DNA of 64,000 bases from Burkholderiaceae bacterium (GCA_026125795.1 JAHCKM010000001.1:930001-994000); one strand, 5' to 3'. Positions 35,132-44,232 are shown, counted from the first letter of the stretch. Notes: generated by a model not told the origin, from the letters alone. Numbers and translations: made by a program.

Positions 35132-36277
35132 ATGGACCTGAATCCTTCTCCCGAACAGAAGATGCTGCGCGATGCGGCGCAGAAGTACCTGCGCGCCGAA
35201 TACGGCTTCGACGCGCGCAACCGGGCGATGGCGTCGCCGGGCGGCCGTGACCCGGCGTACTGGGCGCGCTTCGCCGAGTTCGGCTGGCTGGGCCTCGGCC
35301 TGCCGGAGGACGCCGGCGGGTTCGGCGGCTTGGCCGACATCGTCCAGGTCGCCGAGGCATTGGGTGGGGCGCTGGCGGTCGAACCTTATGTGCCGGTCGC
35401 CGTGCTGGCCGGTCAGGCGATCGCTGCGGCCGGCAGCGCCGCGCAGCGGCAGGCGCTGCTGGCCCCGCTGGTCGCGGGCCGCAGCATGCCCACGCTGGCC
35501 AGCAGCGAAGCTGCGTCGGGGCCGTCGCTGGCCTGGGTCGAGACCCGCGCCCGGCGCGCCGGCGCCGGCTGGGTGCTCGACGGCAGCAAGACCGGCGTGC
35601 CGGCGCTGCCCTGGGCCGACGCCGTGGTCGTCAGCGCCCGCACGGCGGGTGCGCCGGGTGCCCGCGAAGGCATTGGCCTGTTCGTCGTGCCGGTCGGCGC
35701 GCCGGGCGTCGCGGTCACGCCCTTCGTGCGCTACGACGGCATGCACGCCGGGGAGCTGCGGCTGGACGGTGTGCGCGTGGGCGCCGACGCCGTGCTCGGT
35801 GATCCCGAAGCAGGGATCGACGCGCTCGAGCGCGCCGTCGACCTGGCCACGGTGGCCTGCTGTGCGGACGCCGTCGGCGCGATGACGCAGGTGCTGCACA
35901 AGACCGCCACCTACCTCGCGACGCGCCGGCAGTTCGACGCGCCGCTGGCGAGCTTCCAGGTGCTGCAACACCGGCTGGTCGACATGTTCTCGGCGCTGGA
36001 GGCCTCGCGCTCGATGGTGGTGATGGCAGCCTTGCATGCCGATGCGGCGCCCGCGCAGCGCGCGCGCGCCGTCTCGGCGGCCAAGGCGGCGGTCGGCGAG
36101 CGGGCGCGCCATGTCGCGCAGCAGGGCATCCAACTGCACGGCGGCGTCGGCATGACCGAGGAACTCGACATCGGCCACTACTTCCGGCGGCTGACGCTGT
36201 TCCAGCAGGCCTTCGGCGGCACCGACCACCACCTGCAGCGCTTCGCGTCGCTGCGCGACGCCGAGGCGCCTGCATGA
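35132..36277 (+). CDS. Acyl-CoA dehydrogenase, subunit of a likely heteromeric pair (2)
   Basis: 381 residues from ATG 35132. Begins 'MDLNPSPEQKMLRDAAQKYL'; 'FGWLGLGLPEDAGGFGG' is well kept, but the flavin-loop motif is degenerate ('LASSEAASGPSLAWVETRAR' in place of TEPxAGSD), and the C-terminal part has 'IQLHGGVGMTEELDIGHYFRR' (split: the GGVGMTEE helix). A degenerate flavin loop in one chain is expected when two unlike chains share the active site. Its stop overlaps the carboxylase start (ATGA). Confidence 0.92.
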   Translation: MDLNPSPEQKMLRDAAQKYLRAEYGFDARNRAMASPGGRDPAYWARFAEFGWLGLGLPEDAGGFGGLADIVQVAEALGGALAVEPYVPVAVLAGQAIAAAGSAAQRQALLAPLVAGRSMPTLASSEAASGPSLAWVETRARRAGAGWVLDGSKTGVPALPWADAVVVSARTAGAPGAREGIGLFVVPVGAPGVAVTPFVRYDGMHAGELRLDGVRVGADAVLGDPEAGIDALERAVDLATVACCADAVGAMTQVLHKTATYLATRRQFDAPLASFQVLQHRLVDMFSALEASRSMVVMAALHADAAPAQRARAVSAAKAAVGERARHVAQQGIQLHGGVGMTEELDIGHYFRRLTLFQQAFGGTDHHLQRFASLRDAEAPA

Positions 36278-37881
36278 GCGTCATGGGATCGACCGTCTCG
36301 ACGACGGCTGCGACCTTCGCGCGCAACCGCGACGCCTACCTTGCACGCATCGCCGACCTGCACGCCCGGCGTGCCCGCGCGCTGGTCGGCGGGCCCGAGA
36401 AAGCGCGCAAGCTGCACGTGCAGCGCGGCCAGATGTTGCCGCGCGAGAGGCTGGCCGCGGTGCTCGACCCCGGCTCGCCCTTCCTCGAGTTCGGCCAGCT
36501 CGCCGGCGACGGCCTCTACGCAGGTGTGCCGCCCGGCGGCAGCATCATCACCGGCGTGGGCCTGGTCAGCGGCCGGCCGTGCATGCTGATGATCCACGAC
36601 GCCACGGTGAAGGGCGCCACCTACTACGGCATCACGGCCAAGAAGCACGTGCGGGCGCAGATGTTCGCCTGGCAGCACCGGCTGCCGTGCATCACGATGG
36701 TCCAGTCCGGTGGCGCCAATCTGCCCGAGCAGGCGCATATCTTCCCCGACGACGGCCAGTTCGGCTCGATCTTCTACAACCAGATCCGCATGTCGGCCGA
36801 GGGCATCACGCAGATCGCCACCGTGCACGGGCCTTCCACCGCCGGCGGCGCCTACCTGCCCGCGCTGTGCGACATCGCCGTCATCGTGCGCAAGCAGGGC
36901 GCGATGTTCCTCGGCGGCCCCGAGCTGGTGTACGCGGCGACCAAGGAGGAGGTCGACGTCGAGACGCTGGGCGGCGGCGAGATGCACAGCCGCGTGAGCG
37001 GCGTCACCGACCACCTGGCCGAAAACGACGGCCACGCGATCGCCATCGTGCGCGACATCGTCGCCCACCTCGGCACGCCGCCGAAGCAGCGCTGGGACGT
37101 GGCACCGGCCCGGGCGCCGCTGCACGACCCGCGCGAGATCTACGGCATCGTCAGCGCCGACACGCGCCACCCCACCGACAACCGCCAGGTGATCGCCCGT
37201 CTGGTCGACGGCGGCGAGCTGCAGGAGTTCAAGCCGCTGTACGGCGACACGCTGATCTGCGGCTTCGCGCGCATCAAGGGCTTCCAGGTCGGCATCCTGG
37301 CCAACAACGGCGTCATCTTCTCCGAGGCCGCGGTGAAGGGCGCGCACTTCATCGAGCTGGCCTGCCAGCGCGACGTGCCGCTGCTGTTCGTCGCCGACGT
37401 CTCCGGCTTCATGGTCGGCCAGGCGGTCGAGCGCGAGGGCATCGCCAAGCACGGCGCCAAGTTCATCACCGCGATGGCCTCGGCCAACGTGCCGCGCTAC
37501 ACGCTGATCACCGGCGGCTCGTACGCCGCGGCCTACCTCGCGATGTGCGGCCGGCCGTTCAAGCCGCACGTGATGATGATGTGGCCCACCGGCCGCGCCG
37601 CGCTGATGGGCCCCGAGCAGGCCGCGACCACGCTGACCATGGTGCGCGACCGCATCCACGAGCGCGAGGGCACGCGCTGGAGCGACGAGGAGCGCGAGCG
37701 CTTCAAGCAGCCGGTGCGCGAGCAGTTCGAGGCCTTCGCGAGCCCGTACAACTTCGCGTCGCACCTGTGGTGCGACATGGTGATCGACCCGGTCGAGACG
37801 CGCGACACGATGGCGCTGCTGCTCGAGCTCGCCGGTCGACAGCCGAAGCCGGACACGCGCTTCGGCGTGTTCCGGATGTGA
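36274..37881 (+). CDS. Acyl-CoA carboxylase beta subunit (methylcrotonyl/geranyl-CoA carboxylase type)
   Basis: 535 residues, carboxyltransferase with N- and C-terminal crotonase-like halves. 'DATVKGATYYGITAKKHVRA' and 'QSGGANLPEQAHIFPDDGQF' are the marks of the methylcrotonyl/geranyl-CoA group rather than propionyl-CoA carboxylase; 'STAGGAYLPALCD' and 'ITGGSYAAAYLAMCGRPF' form the oxyanion holes. With the alpha subunit at 39902 it adds CO2 to the gamma-methyl of a 3-methyl-2-enoyl-CoA. The order beta, dehydrogenase, crotonase, alpha is that of the atuCDEF genes of acyclic-terpene degradation, not that of liuABCD. Confidence 0.9.
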   Translation: MSVMGSTVSTTAATFARNRDAYLARIADLHARRARALVGGPEKARKLHVQRGQMLPRERLAAVLDPGSPFLEFGQLAGDGLYAGVPPGGSIITGVGLVSGRPCMLMIHDATVKGATYYGITAKKHVRAQMFAWQHRLPCITMVQSGGANLPEQAHIFPDDGQFGSIFYNQIRMSAEGITQIATVHGPSTAGGAYLPALCDIAVIVRKQGAMFLGGPELVYAATKEEVDVETLGGGEMHSRVSGVTDHLAENDGHAIAIVRDIVAHLGTPPKQRWDVAPARAPLHDPREIYGIVSADTRHPTDNRQVIARLVDGGELQEFKPLYGDTLICGFARIKGFQVGILANNGVIFSEAAVKGAHFIELACQRDVPLLFVADVSGFMVGQAVEREGIAKHGAKFITAMASANVPRYTLITGGSYAAAYLAMCGRPFKPHVMMMWPTGRAALMGPEQAATTLTMVRDRIHEREGTRWSDEERERFKQPVREQFEAFASPYNFASHLWCDMVIDPVETRDTMALLLELAGRQPKPDTRFGVFRM

Positions 37882-37889
37882 GCGCGCGC

Positions 37890-39050
37890 ATGAACTTCGA
37901 CTACACCGACACCCAGGCGCAGATCCGCGCTGCGGTCAAAGACCTGTGCACGCGCTTCGGCCCCGAGTACTGGCGCGGCCTCGCGCAGGAGGGCAAGTAC
38001 CCCGAGGCCTTCGTCGATGCGATGGCCGAGGCCGGCTGGCTGGCCGCGCTGATCCCCGAGGAATACGGCGGCGCAGGGCTGCCGCTGCTGGACGCCTGCC
38101 TGATCCTGCAGGAGATCAACCAGAACGGCGGCAGCGCGGTGCACTGCCACGCCCAGATGTACACGATGGCCTCGATCATGCGCCACGGCAGCGAGGCGCA
38201 GAAGCGCCGCACGCTGCCGCGCATCGCCGACGGCAGCCTGCGCCTGCAGGCCTTCGGCGTCACCGAGCCCGACGCCGGGTCGAACACGCTGGCGATCAAG
38301 ACCTTCGCGCGGCGCGTGCCGGGCGGCTACGTCGTCAACGGCCAGAAGATCTGGACCTCGCGCTACAGCCACTCGCACATGTACCTGCTGATCGCGCGCA
38401 CCACGCCGCTCGGCGACGTGAAGAAGAAGACCGACGGGCTGAGCCTGTTCCTGATCGACATCGCCAAGGCGGGCAAGGCACTGCAGTCGCGGCCGATCCG
38501 CACGATGATCAACCACCACACCTTTCAGGTGTTCATCGACAACCTGGAGCTGAGCGACGAAGACCGCATCGGCGAGGAGGGCAAGGGCTTTCACTACCTG
38601 CTCGACTCGCTGCACTCCGAGCGGCTTCTCGTGGCGAGCGAGGCCATCGGCGACGGCCACTGGTTCATCGGCAAGGCGGCGGCGTATGGCCGCGAGCGCG
38701 TCGTCTTCGACCGCCCGATCGGTGCCAACCAGGGCGTGCAGTTCCCGATCGCGCGCGCCCACATGAACGTCGAGGCGGCCGAACTGATGCGCAACAAGGC
38801 GGCCACGCTGTTCGACGCCCAGCAGCCCTGCGGGCGCGAGGCGACGATGGTCAAGTATCTTGCCAGCGAGGCGGCGTGGGAGGCCGCCGAAGCCGCGATG
38901 ACCACGTTCGGCGGCTACGGCGTGGCCTGCGACTTCGACATCGAGCGCAAGTGGAAGGAGAGCCGGCTGTTCCGCACCGCGCCGATTTCCAACAACCTCG
39001 TCCTGGCCCAGGTCGCCGAGCACCTGCTCGGCATGCCGCGCTCGTATTGA
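37890..39050 (+). CDS. Acyl-CoA dehydrogenase
   Basis: 386 residues from ATG 37890, 8 bases after the carboxylase beta gene. 'FGVTEPDAGSNTLAIKTFAR', 'GYVVNGQKIWTSRYSHSHMYL', 'PIGANQGVQFPIARAHMNVE', 'TTFGGYGVACDFDIERKWKE' and tail 'HLLGMPRSY'. Closely patterned on the dehydrogenase at 44246-45418 (same tail 'LGxPxSY'), so the two are paralogues. Its place between carboxylase genes implies it makes the 3-methyl-2-enoyl-CoA that is carboxylated. Confidence 0.93.
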   Translation: MNFDYTDTQAQIRAAVKDLCTRFGPEYWRGLAQEGKYPEAFVDAMAEAGWLAALIPEEYGGAGLPLLDACLILQEINQNGGSAVHCHAQMYTMASIMRHGSEAQKRRTLPRIADGSLRLQAFGVTEPDAGSNTLAIKTFARRVPGGYVVNGQKIWTSRYSHSHMYLLIARTTPLGDVKKKTDGLSLFLIDIAKAGKALQSRPIRTMINHHTFQVFIDNLELSDEDRIGEEGKGFHYLLDSLHSERLLVASEAIGDGHWFIGKAAAYGRERVVFDRPIGANQGVQFPIARAHMNVEAAELMRNKAATLFDAQQPCGREATMVKYLASEAAWEAAEAAMTTFGGYGVACDFDIERKWKESRLFRTAPISNNLVLAQVAEHLLGMPRSY

Positions 39051-39061
39051 GATTCCGTCGC

Positions 39062-39865
39062 ATGGACCGCTACGAGACCCTGCGCATCGAGCCCGCCGCC
39101 GGCACCGCGGCCGAGGAGGGCATCTTCTGCCTGCTGCTGAACCGGCCCGAGGTGATGAACGCGATGAACACGCAGATGTTCGTCGACCTGCGCGCCGCGC
39201 TGCATGCGCTGGCCTTCGACGACGCGCTGCGCGTACTCGTCGTCACCGGCGCCGGCGACCGCGCGTTCAGCACCGGTGGCGACCTGAAGCAGCGCGACGG
39301 CATGACCGACCACCAATGGCGCCGCCAGCACCAGCTCGCCGAGGAGGTGTTGCTCGTGGTGAAGGACTTCCCGCGCCCGGTGATCGCCGCGGTGGAAGGC
39401 CATGCGCACGGCGGCGGCTGCGAGCTGGCCCTGATGTGCGACTGGATCGTCGCCGGCCGCAGCGCGGTGTTCTCGCTGCCCGAGGTGCGGCGCGGCATCA
39501 TGCCCGGCGGCGGCGGCATCCAGAACCTGGTGCGCGCGGCCGGCGCGCGCCGCGCCAAGCAACTGCTGCTGACCGCGCGGCGCTTCACGGCGGAGCAGGC
39601 GGCGCAGTGGAACATCGTCACCACGCTGGCCGAGCCCGGCCAGGCCCTCGCGACGGCGCTGGCCGAGGCGCGCGAGGTGGTGCTCGCCGCGCCGATGGCG
39701 GTGCACTACGCGAAGATCGCGGCGTCGCGTGGCGGCGAGGTCGATTTCCACAGCGGCTATGCGCTCGACATCGCGGCCTACAACGTGCTCGTCTCGTCCG
39801 AAGACCGGTTCGAAGGCGTGCGCGCCTTCAACGAGAAGCGCGCGCCGCGCTGGAGCGGGCGCTGA
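39062..39865 (+). CDS. Enoyl-CoA hydratase/isomerase family protein
   Basis: 267 residues from ATG 39062. 'LNRPEVMNAMNTQMF', 'AGDRAFSTGGDLKQRDGMTD', 'VEGHAHGGGCELALMCDWIV', 'SLPEVRRGIMPGGGGIQNL' with a Glu at the first acidic position, tail 'FEGVRAFNEKRAPRWSGR'. Sitting between carboxylase subunits, it is a good candidate for hydration of the carboxylated glutaconyl-type CoA ester. Its stop overlaps a 14-codon reading frame at 39865. Confidence 0.9.
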   Translation: MDRYETLRIEPAAGTAAEEGIFCLLLNRPEVMNAMNTQMFVDLRAALHALAFDDALRVLVVTGAGDRAFSTGGDLKQRDGMTDHQWRRQHQLAEEVLLVVKDFPRPVIAAVEGHAHGGGCELALMCDWIVAGRSAVFSLPEVRRGIMPGGGGIQNLVRAAGARRAKQLLLTARRFTAEQAAQWNIVTTLAEPGQALATALAEAREVVLAAPMAVHYAKIAASRGGEVDFHSGYALDIAAYNVLVSSEDRFEGVRAFNEKRAPRWSGR

Positions 39866-39901
39866 TGTCCGGCCGCATCCTGATCGCCGCGGAGCGGCCC
39901 C

Positions 39902-41917
39902 ATGTTTAGCAGGATCCTCATTGCCAACCGCGGCGAGATCGCCTGCCGCATCGCGCGCACCTGCCGCCGCCTGGGCATCGCCACCGTCGGCGTGCATTCG
40001 AGCGCCGACCGCGACGCGCTGCACACGGCCGAGGTCGACCGGTCGATCGGCATCGGCGGCGCCAGCGCGACCGAAAGCTACCTGCGCATCGACGCCGTGA
40101 TCGACGCCGCCCGCCGCGCCGGCGCGCAGGCCATTCACCCGGGCTACGGCTTCCTCGCCGAGAACCCCGCGTTCGCGCGCGCCGTCGAGGCGGCCGGCCT
40201 CGTCTTCGTCGGCCCGACCGCGGAGACGATCGAGCGGCTGGGCCACAAGGCGCAGGCCAAGGCCGAGGCGCGCGCCGCCGACGTGCCGGTGCTCGAAGGC
40301 GGCGAACGGGCCAGCGCCGACGCGGCCGTGGTGGCCGGCTGGGCCCGTGCGCTGGCCGAGCCGGTGCTGCTAAAGCCGGCGGCCGGCGGTGGCGGCAAAG
40401 GCATGCACGTGGTGCGCGATGCGGCGGCGCTCGAAGGCGCCATCGGCACCGCGATGCGCGAGGCGCGCAGCGCCTTCGGCGACCCGGCGCTGATCGTCGA
40501 GCCCTACATCGAGCGCGGCCGCCATGTCGAGGTGCAGGTCGCCGGCGACGGCCGCGGCGAGGTGATCCACCTGCTCGAGCGCGAGTGCACGCTGCAGCGT
40601 CGGCACCAGAAGCTGATCGAGGAAGCGCCGGCCGCGCCGCTGCCCGCCGGCCTGCGCGAACGCCTGCTCGACGACGCGGTGCGCCTGGCGCGCCGGCTCG
40701 ACTACCGCGGCGTGGGCACAGTGGAGTTCCTCGTCGCCGGCGACCGCGCCTGGTTCCTCGAAGTGAACCCGCGGCTGCAGGTCGAGCACCCGGTCACCGA
40801 GGAGATCACCGGCATCGACATCGTCGAGCTGATGCTGCGCGTGGCCGCCGGTGAGGGCCTGCCGCTGCGCCAGCATCAGGTCGTGCAGCGCGGCCACGCG
40901 GTCGAGGCGCGGCTGTGCGCGGAAGACGCGGCGCTCGACTTCCTTCCCGCCACCGGGCGCATCGCTTCGCTCGCCTTCCCGCCGTCGGGCGTGCGCATCG
41001 AGACCGGTGTACGCGCCGGCTCGGAGGTGACGCCGCACTACGACTCGCTGCTCGCCAAGCTCGTCGTCCATGCCGACGACCGCGCCGGCGCGCTCGACCG
41101 GCTCGGCGCGGCGCTCGGCCGCACGCAGGTGCTCGGCGTCACCACCAACCAGGCCTTCCTGCAGGGCCTGCTCGCGCTGCCCGCCACGCGCGACGCGAGC
41201 TTCCACACGCGCAGCGTCGACGAGGTGCTGGCCGCGCAGCGCGAAGCGGCCGCGCAGGTGCCGGCCGAGATCGCCGCTGCCGCCGCGGCCTGGTGGCTGG
41301 CCGACGAGCGCCGCCGCAGCCTCTTCGGTGCCTGGTCGTCGGCCGACGTCACCGGCTGGCAGATGCACGCCGGCGACGACCCGCTGAGCGCCGTGCCCGC
41401 AGTGCTGCTGCGCGATGGCACCCGGCTGCGCCCGGTGCGCTTCGGGCAGGCCGACGGCGATGGCGCGCTGACGGTGCAGGTGGACGATGCGCGCGTGCGC
41501 ATCGCGCTGCGCGAGCTGGAGCCCGGCGCCGGCGACGGGCGCTGGCGGCTCGCCGTCGGCGACGGCCTCGAGACGCTCGGGATCGCGCGCGAGGGCGACG
41601 CGCTGTTCGTGCAGGCGCGCGGCCAGGCCCACACGCTCGAAGCGGTCGCCTACCTGACGCAGGCCGGCGCGGCCAAGGGCACCTCGGGCGAGCTGCGCAC
41701 GCCGATGATGGGCACCATCCTCGCCACCCATGCCGAAGTCGGCCAGCCGCTGCGCGCGGGCGACGTGGTGGTGACGATGGAATCGATGAAGATGGAACTG
41801 AAGATCTGCGCCGAGCACGACGGCGTCCTCGAGAGCCTGACGGTCTCCGCCGGCCAGACCGTCGAGCGCGGCCGCGTCGTCGCCGTCGTCGCCGCGGCGG
41901 CGACGGGCGCTGCCTGA
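39902..41917 (+). CDS. Acyl-CoA carboxylase alpha subunit (biotin carboxylase plus biotin carrier)
   Basis: 671 residues. N-terminal biotin carboxylase 'MFSRILIANRGEIACRIART' with 'IHPGYGFLAENPAFA', ATP-grasp loop 'KPAAGGGGKGMHVV', 'EPYIERGRHVEVQV' and 'LEVNPRLQVEHPVTE'; then a linker domain and a C-terminal biotinyl domain with the modified Lys near residue 630 in 'TMESMKMELKI'. It carboxylates its own biotin with bicarbonate and ATP and passes CO2 to the beta subunit (36274). A carbonic anhydrase closes the operon. Confidence 0.94.
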   Translation: MFSRILIANRGEIACRIARTCRRLGIATVGVHSSADRDALHTAEVDRSIGIGGASATESYLRIDAVIDAARRAGAQAIHPGYGFLAENPAFARAVEAAGLVFVGPTAETIERLGHKAQAKAEARAADVPVLEGGERASADAAVVAGWARALAEPVLLKPAAGGGGKGMHVVRDAAALEGAIGTAMREARSAFGDPALIVEPYIERGRHVEVQVAGDGRGEVIHLLERECTLQRRHQKLIEEAPAAPLPAGLRERLLDDAVRLARRLDYRGVGTVEFLVAGDRAWFLEVNPRLQVEHPVTEEITGIDIVELMLRVAAGEGLPLRQHQVVQRGHAVEARLCAEDAALDFLPATGRIASLAFPPSGVRIETGVRAGSEVTPHYDSLLAKLVVHADDRAGALDRLGAALGRTQVLGVTTNQAFLQGLLALPATRDASFHTRSVDEVLAAQREAAAQVPAEIAAAAAAWWLADERRRSLFGAWSSADVTGWQMHAGDDPLSAVPAVLLRDGTRLRPVRFGQADGDGALTVQVDDARVRIALRELEPGAGDGRWRLAVGDGLETLGIAREGDALFVQARGQAHTLEAVAYLTQAGAAKGTSGELRTPMMGTILATHAEVGQPLRAGDVVVTMESMKMELKICAEHDGVLESLTVSAGQTVERGRVVAVVAAAATGAA

Positions 41918-41948
41918 ACCACCCCCACCGACAACCGGAGACACGAGC

Positions 41949-42743
41949 TTGGACTACAAGACCATCCGCCTCACGCGCCAGGGCGAGCACATCGCCCGCC
42001 TGACGTTCGCGCGACCCGAGATCCAGAACGCGATCAGCATGGACGTTGTGCGCGAGATGCTGCATGCGATCGCCGCGCTCGGCGCCGACGCGAAGCTGCG
42101 CGCGGTGGTGCTGACCGGCGAAGGCAAGTCGTTCTGCGCCGGCGGCGACCTGACGTGGATGCAGACGGTGCTGAAGCAGAGCCGTGCGCAGCGCATCGCC
42201 GACTCGCGCCCGCTCGCCGACCTGTTCTACGAACTCGACCGCCTGCCCAAGGTGCTGATCGGCCGCATCAACGGCCCGGCCACCGGCGGCGGCTTCGGCA
42301 TGACCTGCATCTGCGACGTGGTCGTCGCGGCCAGCACCGCGCGCTTCTCGCTCACCGAGGCGCGGCTCGGGCTCGTGCCGGCGAACATCGGCCCCTACGT
42401 CGCGCGCCGCATCGGCCTGGCGCGCTCGCGCCGCTACGGGTTGACGACGCAGTTCATCGACGCCGCGCAGGCCGAGCGCATCGGGCTGGTCGATCGGGTC
42501 GTCGCGCCCGAGGAACTGGACCGCGCCGTCGACGAGGAACTCGACCTCGTGCTGTCGCTGCCGGCGAGCTCGATCGCCGCGACCAAGAAGCTGTTCAACG
42601 ACGTGCACGGCCGCCCGCCGCGCGACTGCATGGACTACACCGCCAACGCGCTGGCCGACGCCTGGGAGACGCCCGAGGCGGCCGAGGGCATCGCCGCCTT
42701 CCTCGGCAAGCGCGCGGCGAACTGGAAAGCCTCCCGTCCCTGA
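41949..42743 (+). CDS. Enoyl-CoA hydratase, methylglutaconyl/isohexenylglutaconyl-CoA type
   Basis: 264 residues with a TTG start (41949), supported by CCGGAG 8 bases before it. 'ARPEIQNAISMDVV', 'GKSFCAGGDLTWMQTV' (the CAGGDLxWM motif is typical of LiuC/AtuE), 'INGPATGGGFGMTCICDVVV', 'SLTEARLGLVPANIGPYV' with Glu at the catalytic position. It would hydrate the product of the carboxylase, i.e. a 3-methylglutaconyl-CoA analogue. The TTG start may limit its translation. Confidence 0.9.
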   Translation: MDYKTIRLTRQGEHIARLTFARPEIQNAISMDVVREMLHAIAALGADAKLRAVVLTGEGKSFCAGGDLTWMQTVLKQSRAQRIADSRPLADLFYELDRLPKVLIGRINGPATGGGFGMTCICDVVVAASTARFSLTEARLGLVPANIGPYVARRIGLARSRRYGLTTQFIDAAQAERIGLVDRVVAPEELDRAVDEELDLVLSLPASSIAATKKLFNDVHGRPPRDCMDYTANALADAWETPEAAEGIAAFLGKRAANWKASRP

Positions 42744-42762
42744 TCCGAACCACGAGCAACCC

Positions 42763-43551
42763 ATGAACGACGCCGACACCGTGGTCTACGAGGTGCGCGA
42801 TGGCATCGCCACCGTCAAGATCAACCGCCCCGAGATCCGCAACGCGCTCTCGCCGGCCGCCGCCAACCGCCTGTACGACTGCTGGGGCGAGGTCGATGCC
42901 GACAAGAGCGTGCGCGTGGCCATCCTCACCTCCGCCGACTGCGGCACCTTCTGCGCCGGGCTCGACCTGCGCGAGGCGGCGCGCGTCAAGAAAGAGGAGG
43001 GCGTGGATATCCTCACCAAGATGAAGGATCCGTTCCATGCCCGCCAGCGCCGCGTGGCCAAGCCCATCATCGCCGCGATGACCGGCCACCTGATCGCCGG
43101 CGGCATGATGCTGAGCCTGAATTCCGACCTGCGCGTCGGGCTGAAGGGCACGCAGGTGGGCATCACCGAGACGCGCATCGCCGGCCGCGGCAGCCCGTGG
43201 GCGATCCCGCTGCTGTGGATGCTGCCGCAGCCGCTGCTGATGGAGATGGTGCTGACCGGCGAGCTGTACCCGATCGAGACCTTTCACGAACTGCGCTTCA
43301 TCAACTACCTCGAGGACACGCCCGACGCGGTGCGCGCCCGCGCACAATCGCTCGCCGAGCGCATCCGCGACAACGCACCGCTGTCGGTGATGGCCGGCAA
43401 GGAGTCGATCCTCACGGCGATGAGCGCGGGCTGCGATGCGGGCATCGCGCTCGCGCACAACATCTACCGCGCCGCCTATGCCAGCGAGGACGCGCAGGAA
43501 GGCCCGCGCGCCTTCGCGGAGAAGCGCAAGCCGGTGTGGAAGGGCCGTTGA
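42763..43551 (+). CDS. Enoyl-CoA hydratase/isomerase family protein
   Basis: 262 residues. 'INRPEIRNALSPAA', 'GTFCAGLDLREAARVKKEEG', 'MTGHLIAGGMMLSLNSDLRV', 'ITETRIAGRGSPWAIPLLWM', tail 'EGPRAFAEKRKPVWKGR'. It shares the 'GRGxPWA' pattern and tail with the crotonase at 1896-2657, a group distinct from classical hydratases. Starts 20 bases after the preceding hydratase. Reaction unknown; lyase or hydrolase activity is possible. Confidence 0.9.
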   Translation: MNDADTVVYEVRDGIATVKINRPEIRNALSPAAANRLYDCWGEVDADKSVRVAILTSADCGTFCAGLDLREAARVKKEEGVDILTKMKDPFHARQRRVAKPIIAAMTGHLIAGGMMLSLNSDLRVGLKGTQVGITETRIAGRGSPWAIPLLWMLPQPLLMEMVLTGELYPIETFHELRFINYLEDTPDAVRARAQSLAERIRDNAPLSVMAGKESILTAMSAGCDAGIALAHNIYRAAYASEDAQEGPRAFAEKRKPVWKGR

Positions 43552-43570
43552 GGCCGGAAGGAGAGCTGGC

Positions 43571-44221
43571 ATGTGCGGAATCGACCCCCTGCTCGGCAAC
43601 AACCGCAATTGGTCGGCGCGCTGCCGTGCGGACGATCCGAAATTCTTCGAGCGCCTCGCCGGCCAGCAGGCACCGCGCTACCTGTGGATCGGTTGCTCCG
43701 ACAGCCGGGTGCCGGCCAACGAGATCGTCGGCTTGCGCCCGGGCGAGATCTTCGTCCACCGCAACGTGGGCAATCTGGTCGTGCACTCGGACCTGAACTG
43801 CCTCACGGTGCTGCAGTACGCGGTCGAGGTGCTCAAGGTGGAACATGTGCTTGTGGTCGGCCACTATGGCTGCGGGGCCGTGGCCGCGGTCGTCGACCAG
43901 CGGCGCACCGGCCTCGCGGACAACTGGCTGCGCCACATCGAGGATGTGGCTCGCAAGCACGACGCACGATTCGGCGATGTGGCGGGCCGGGATGAGCGCG
44001 CCGACCGGCTGTGCGAGCTGAACGTGATCGAACAGGTCAGCAACGTCTGCCGCACGACCGTGCTGCGTCGCGCGTGGGAACGCGGCCAGCCGGTCCAGGT
44101 GCACGGCCTCGTTTACGGGCTGCGCGACGGGCTGCTGCGTCGTGTCGGCGAGGCTGTCGGCGGCCTCGACGCGCGCGACTCGGGCTACGTGGAGGCGCTG
44201 TCGGCGCTCGGCGTGCCCTGA
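43571..44221 (+). CDS. Beta-class carbonic anhydrase
   Basis: 216 residues. Zinc ligands Cys42 ('WIGCSDSRVPAN'), His98 and Cys101 ('VVGHYGCGAV'), with the Asp44-Arg46 dyad. 'FVHRNVGNLV' is conserved. It interconverts CO2 and bicarbonate. As last gene of the operon containing a bicarbonate-consuming biotin carboxylase, it most likely supplies bicarbonate for that step. Start ATG 43571 follows AAGGAGAG. Confidence 0.94.
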   Translation: MCGIDPLLGNNRNWSARCRADDPKFFERLAGQQAPRYLWIGCSDSRVPANEIVGLRPGEIFVHRNVGNLVVHSDLNCLTVLQYAVEVLKVEHVLVVGHYGCGAVAAVVDQRRTGLADNWLRHIEDVARKHDARFGDVAGRDERADRLCELNVIEQVSNVCRTTVLRRAWERGQPVQVHGLVYGLRDGLLRRVGEAVGGLDARDSGYVEALSALGVP

Positions 44222-44232
44222 TCGGTCGGCGC

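Noticed and set aside
36579-37889. Upstream in-frame extension of the dehydrogenase at 37890 through the carboxylase gene
   Set aside because: The extension is an out-of-frame reading of the carboxylase beta gene, and the dehydrogenase domain begins exactly at ATG 37890.
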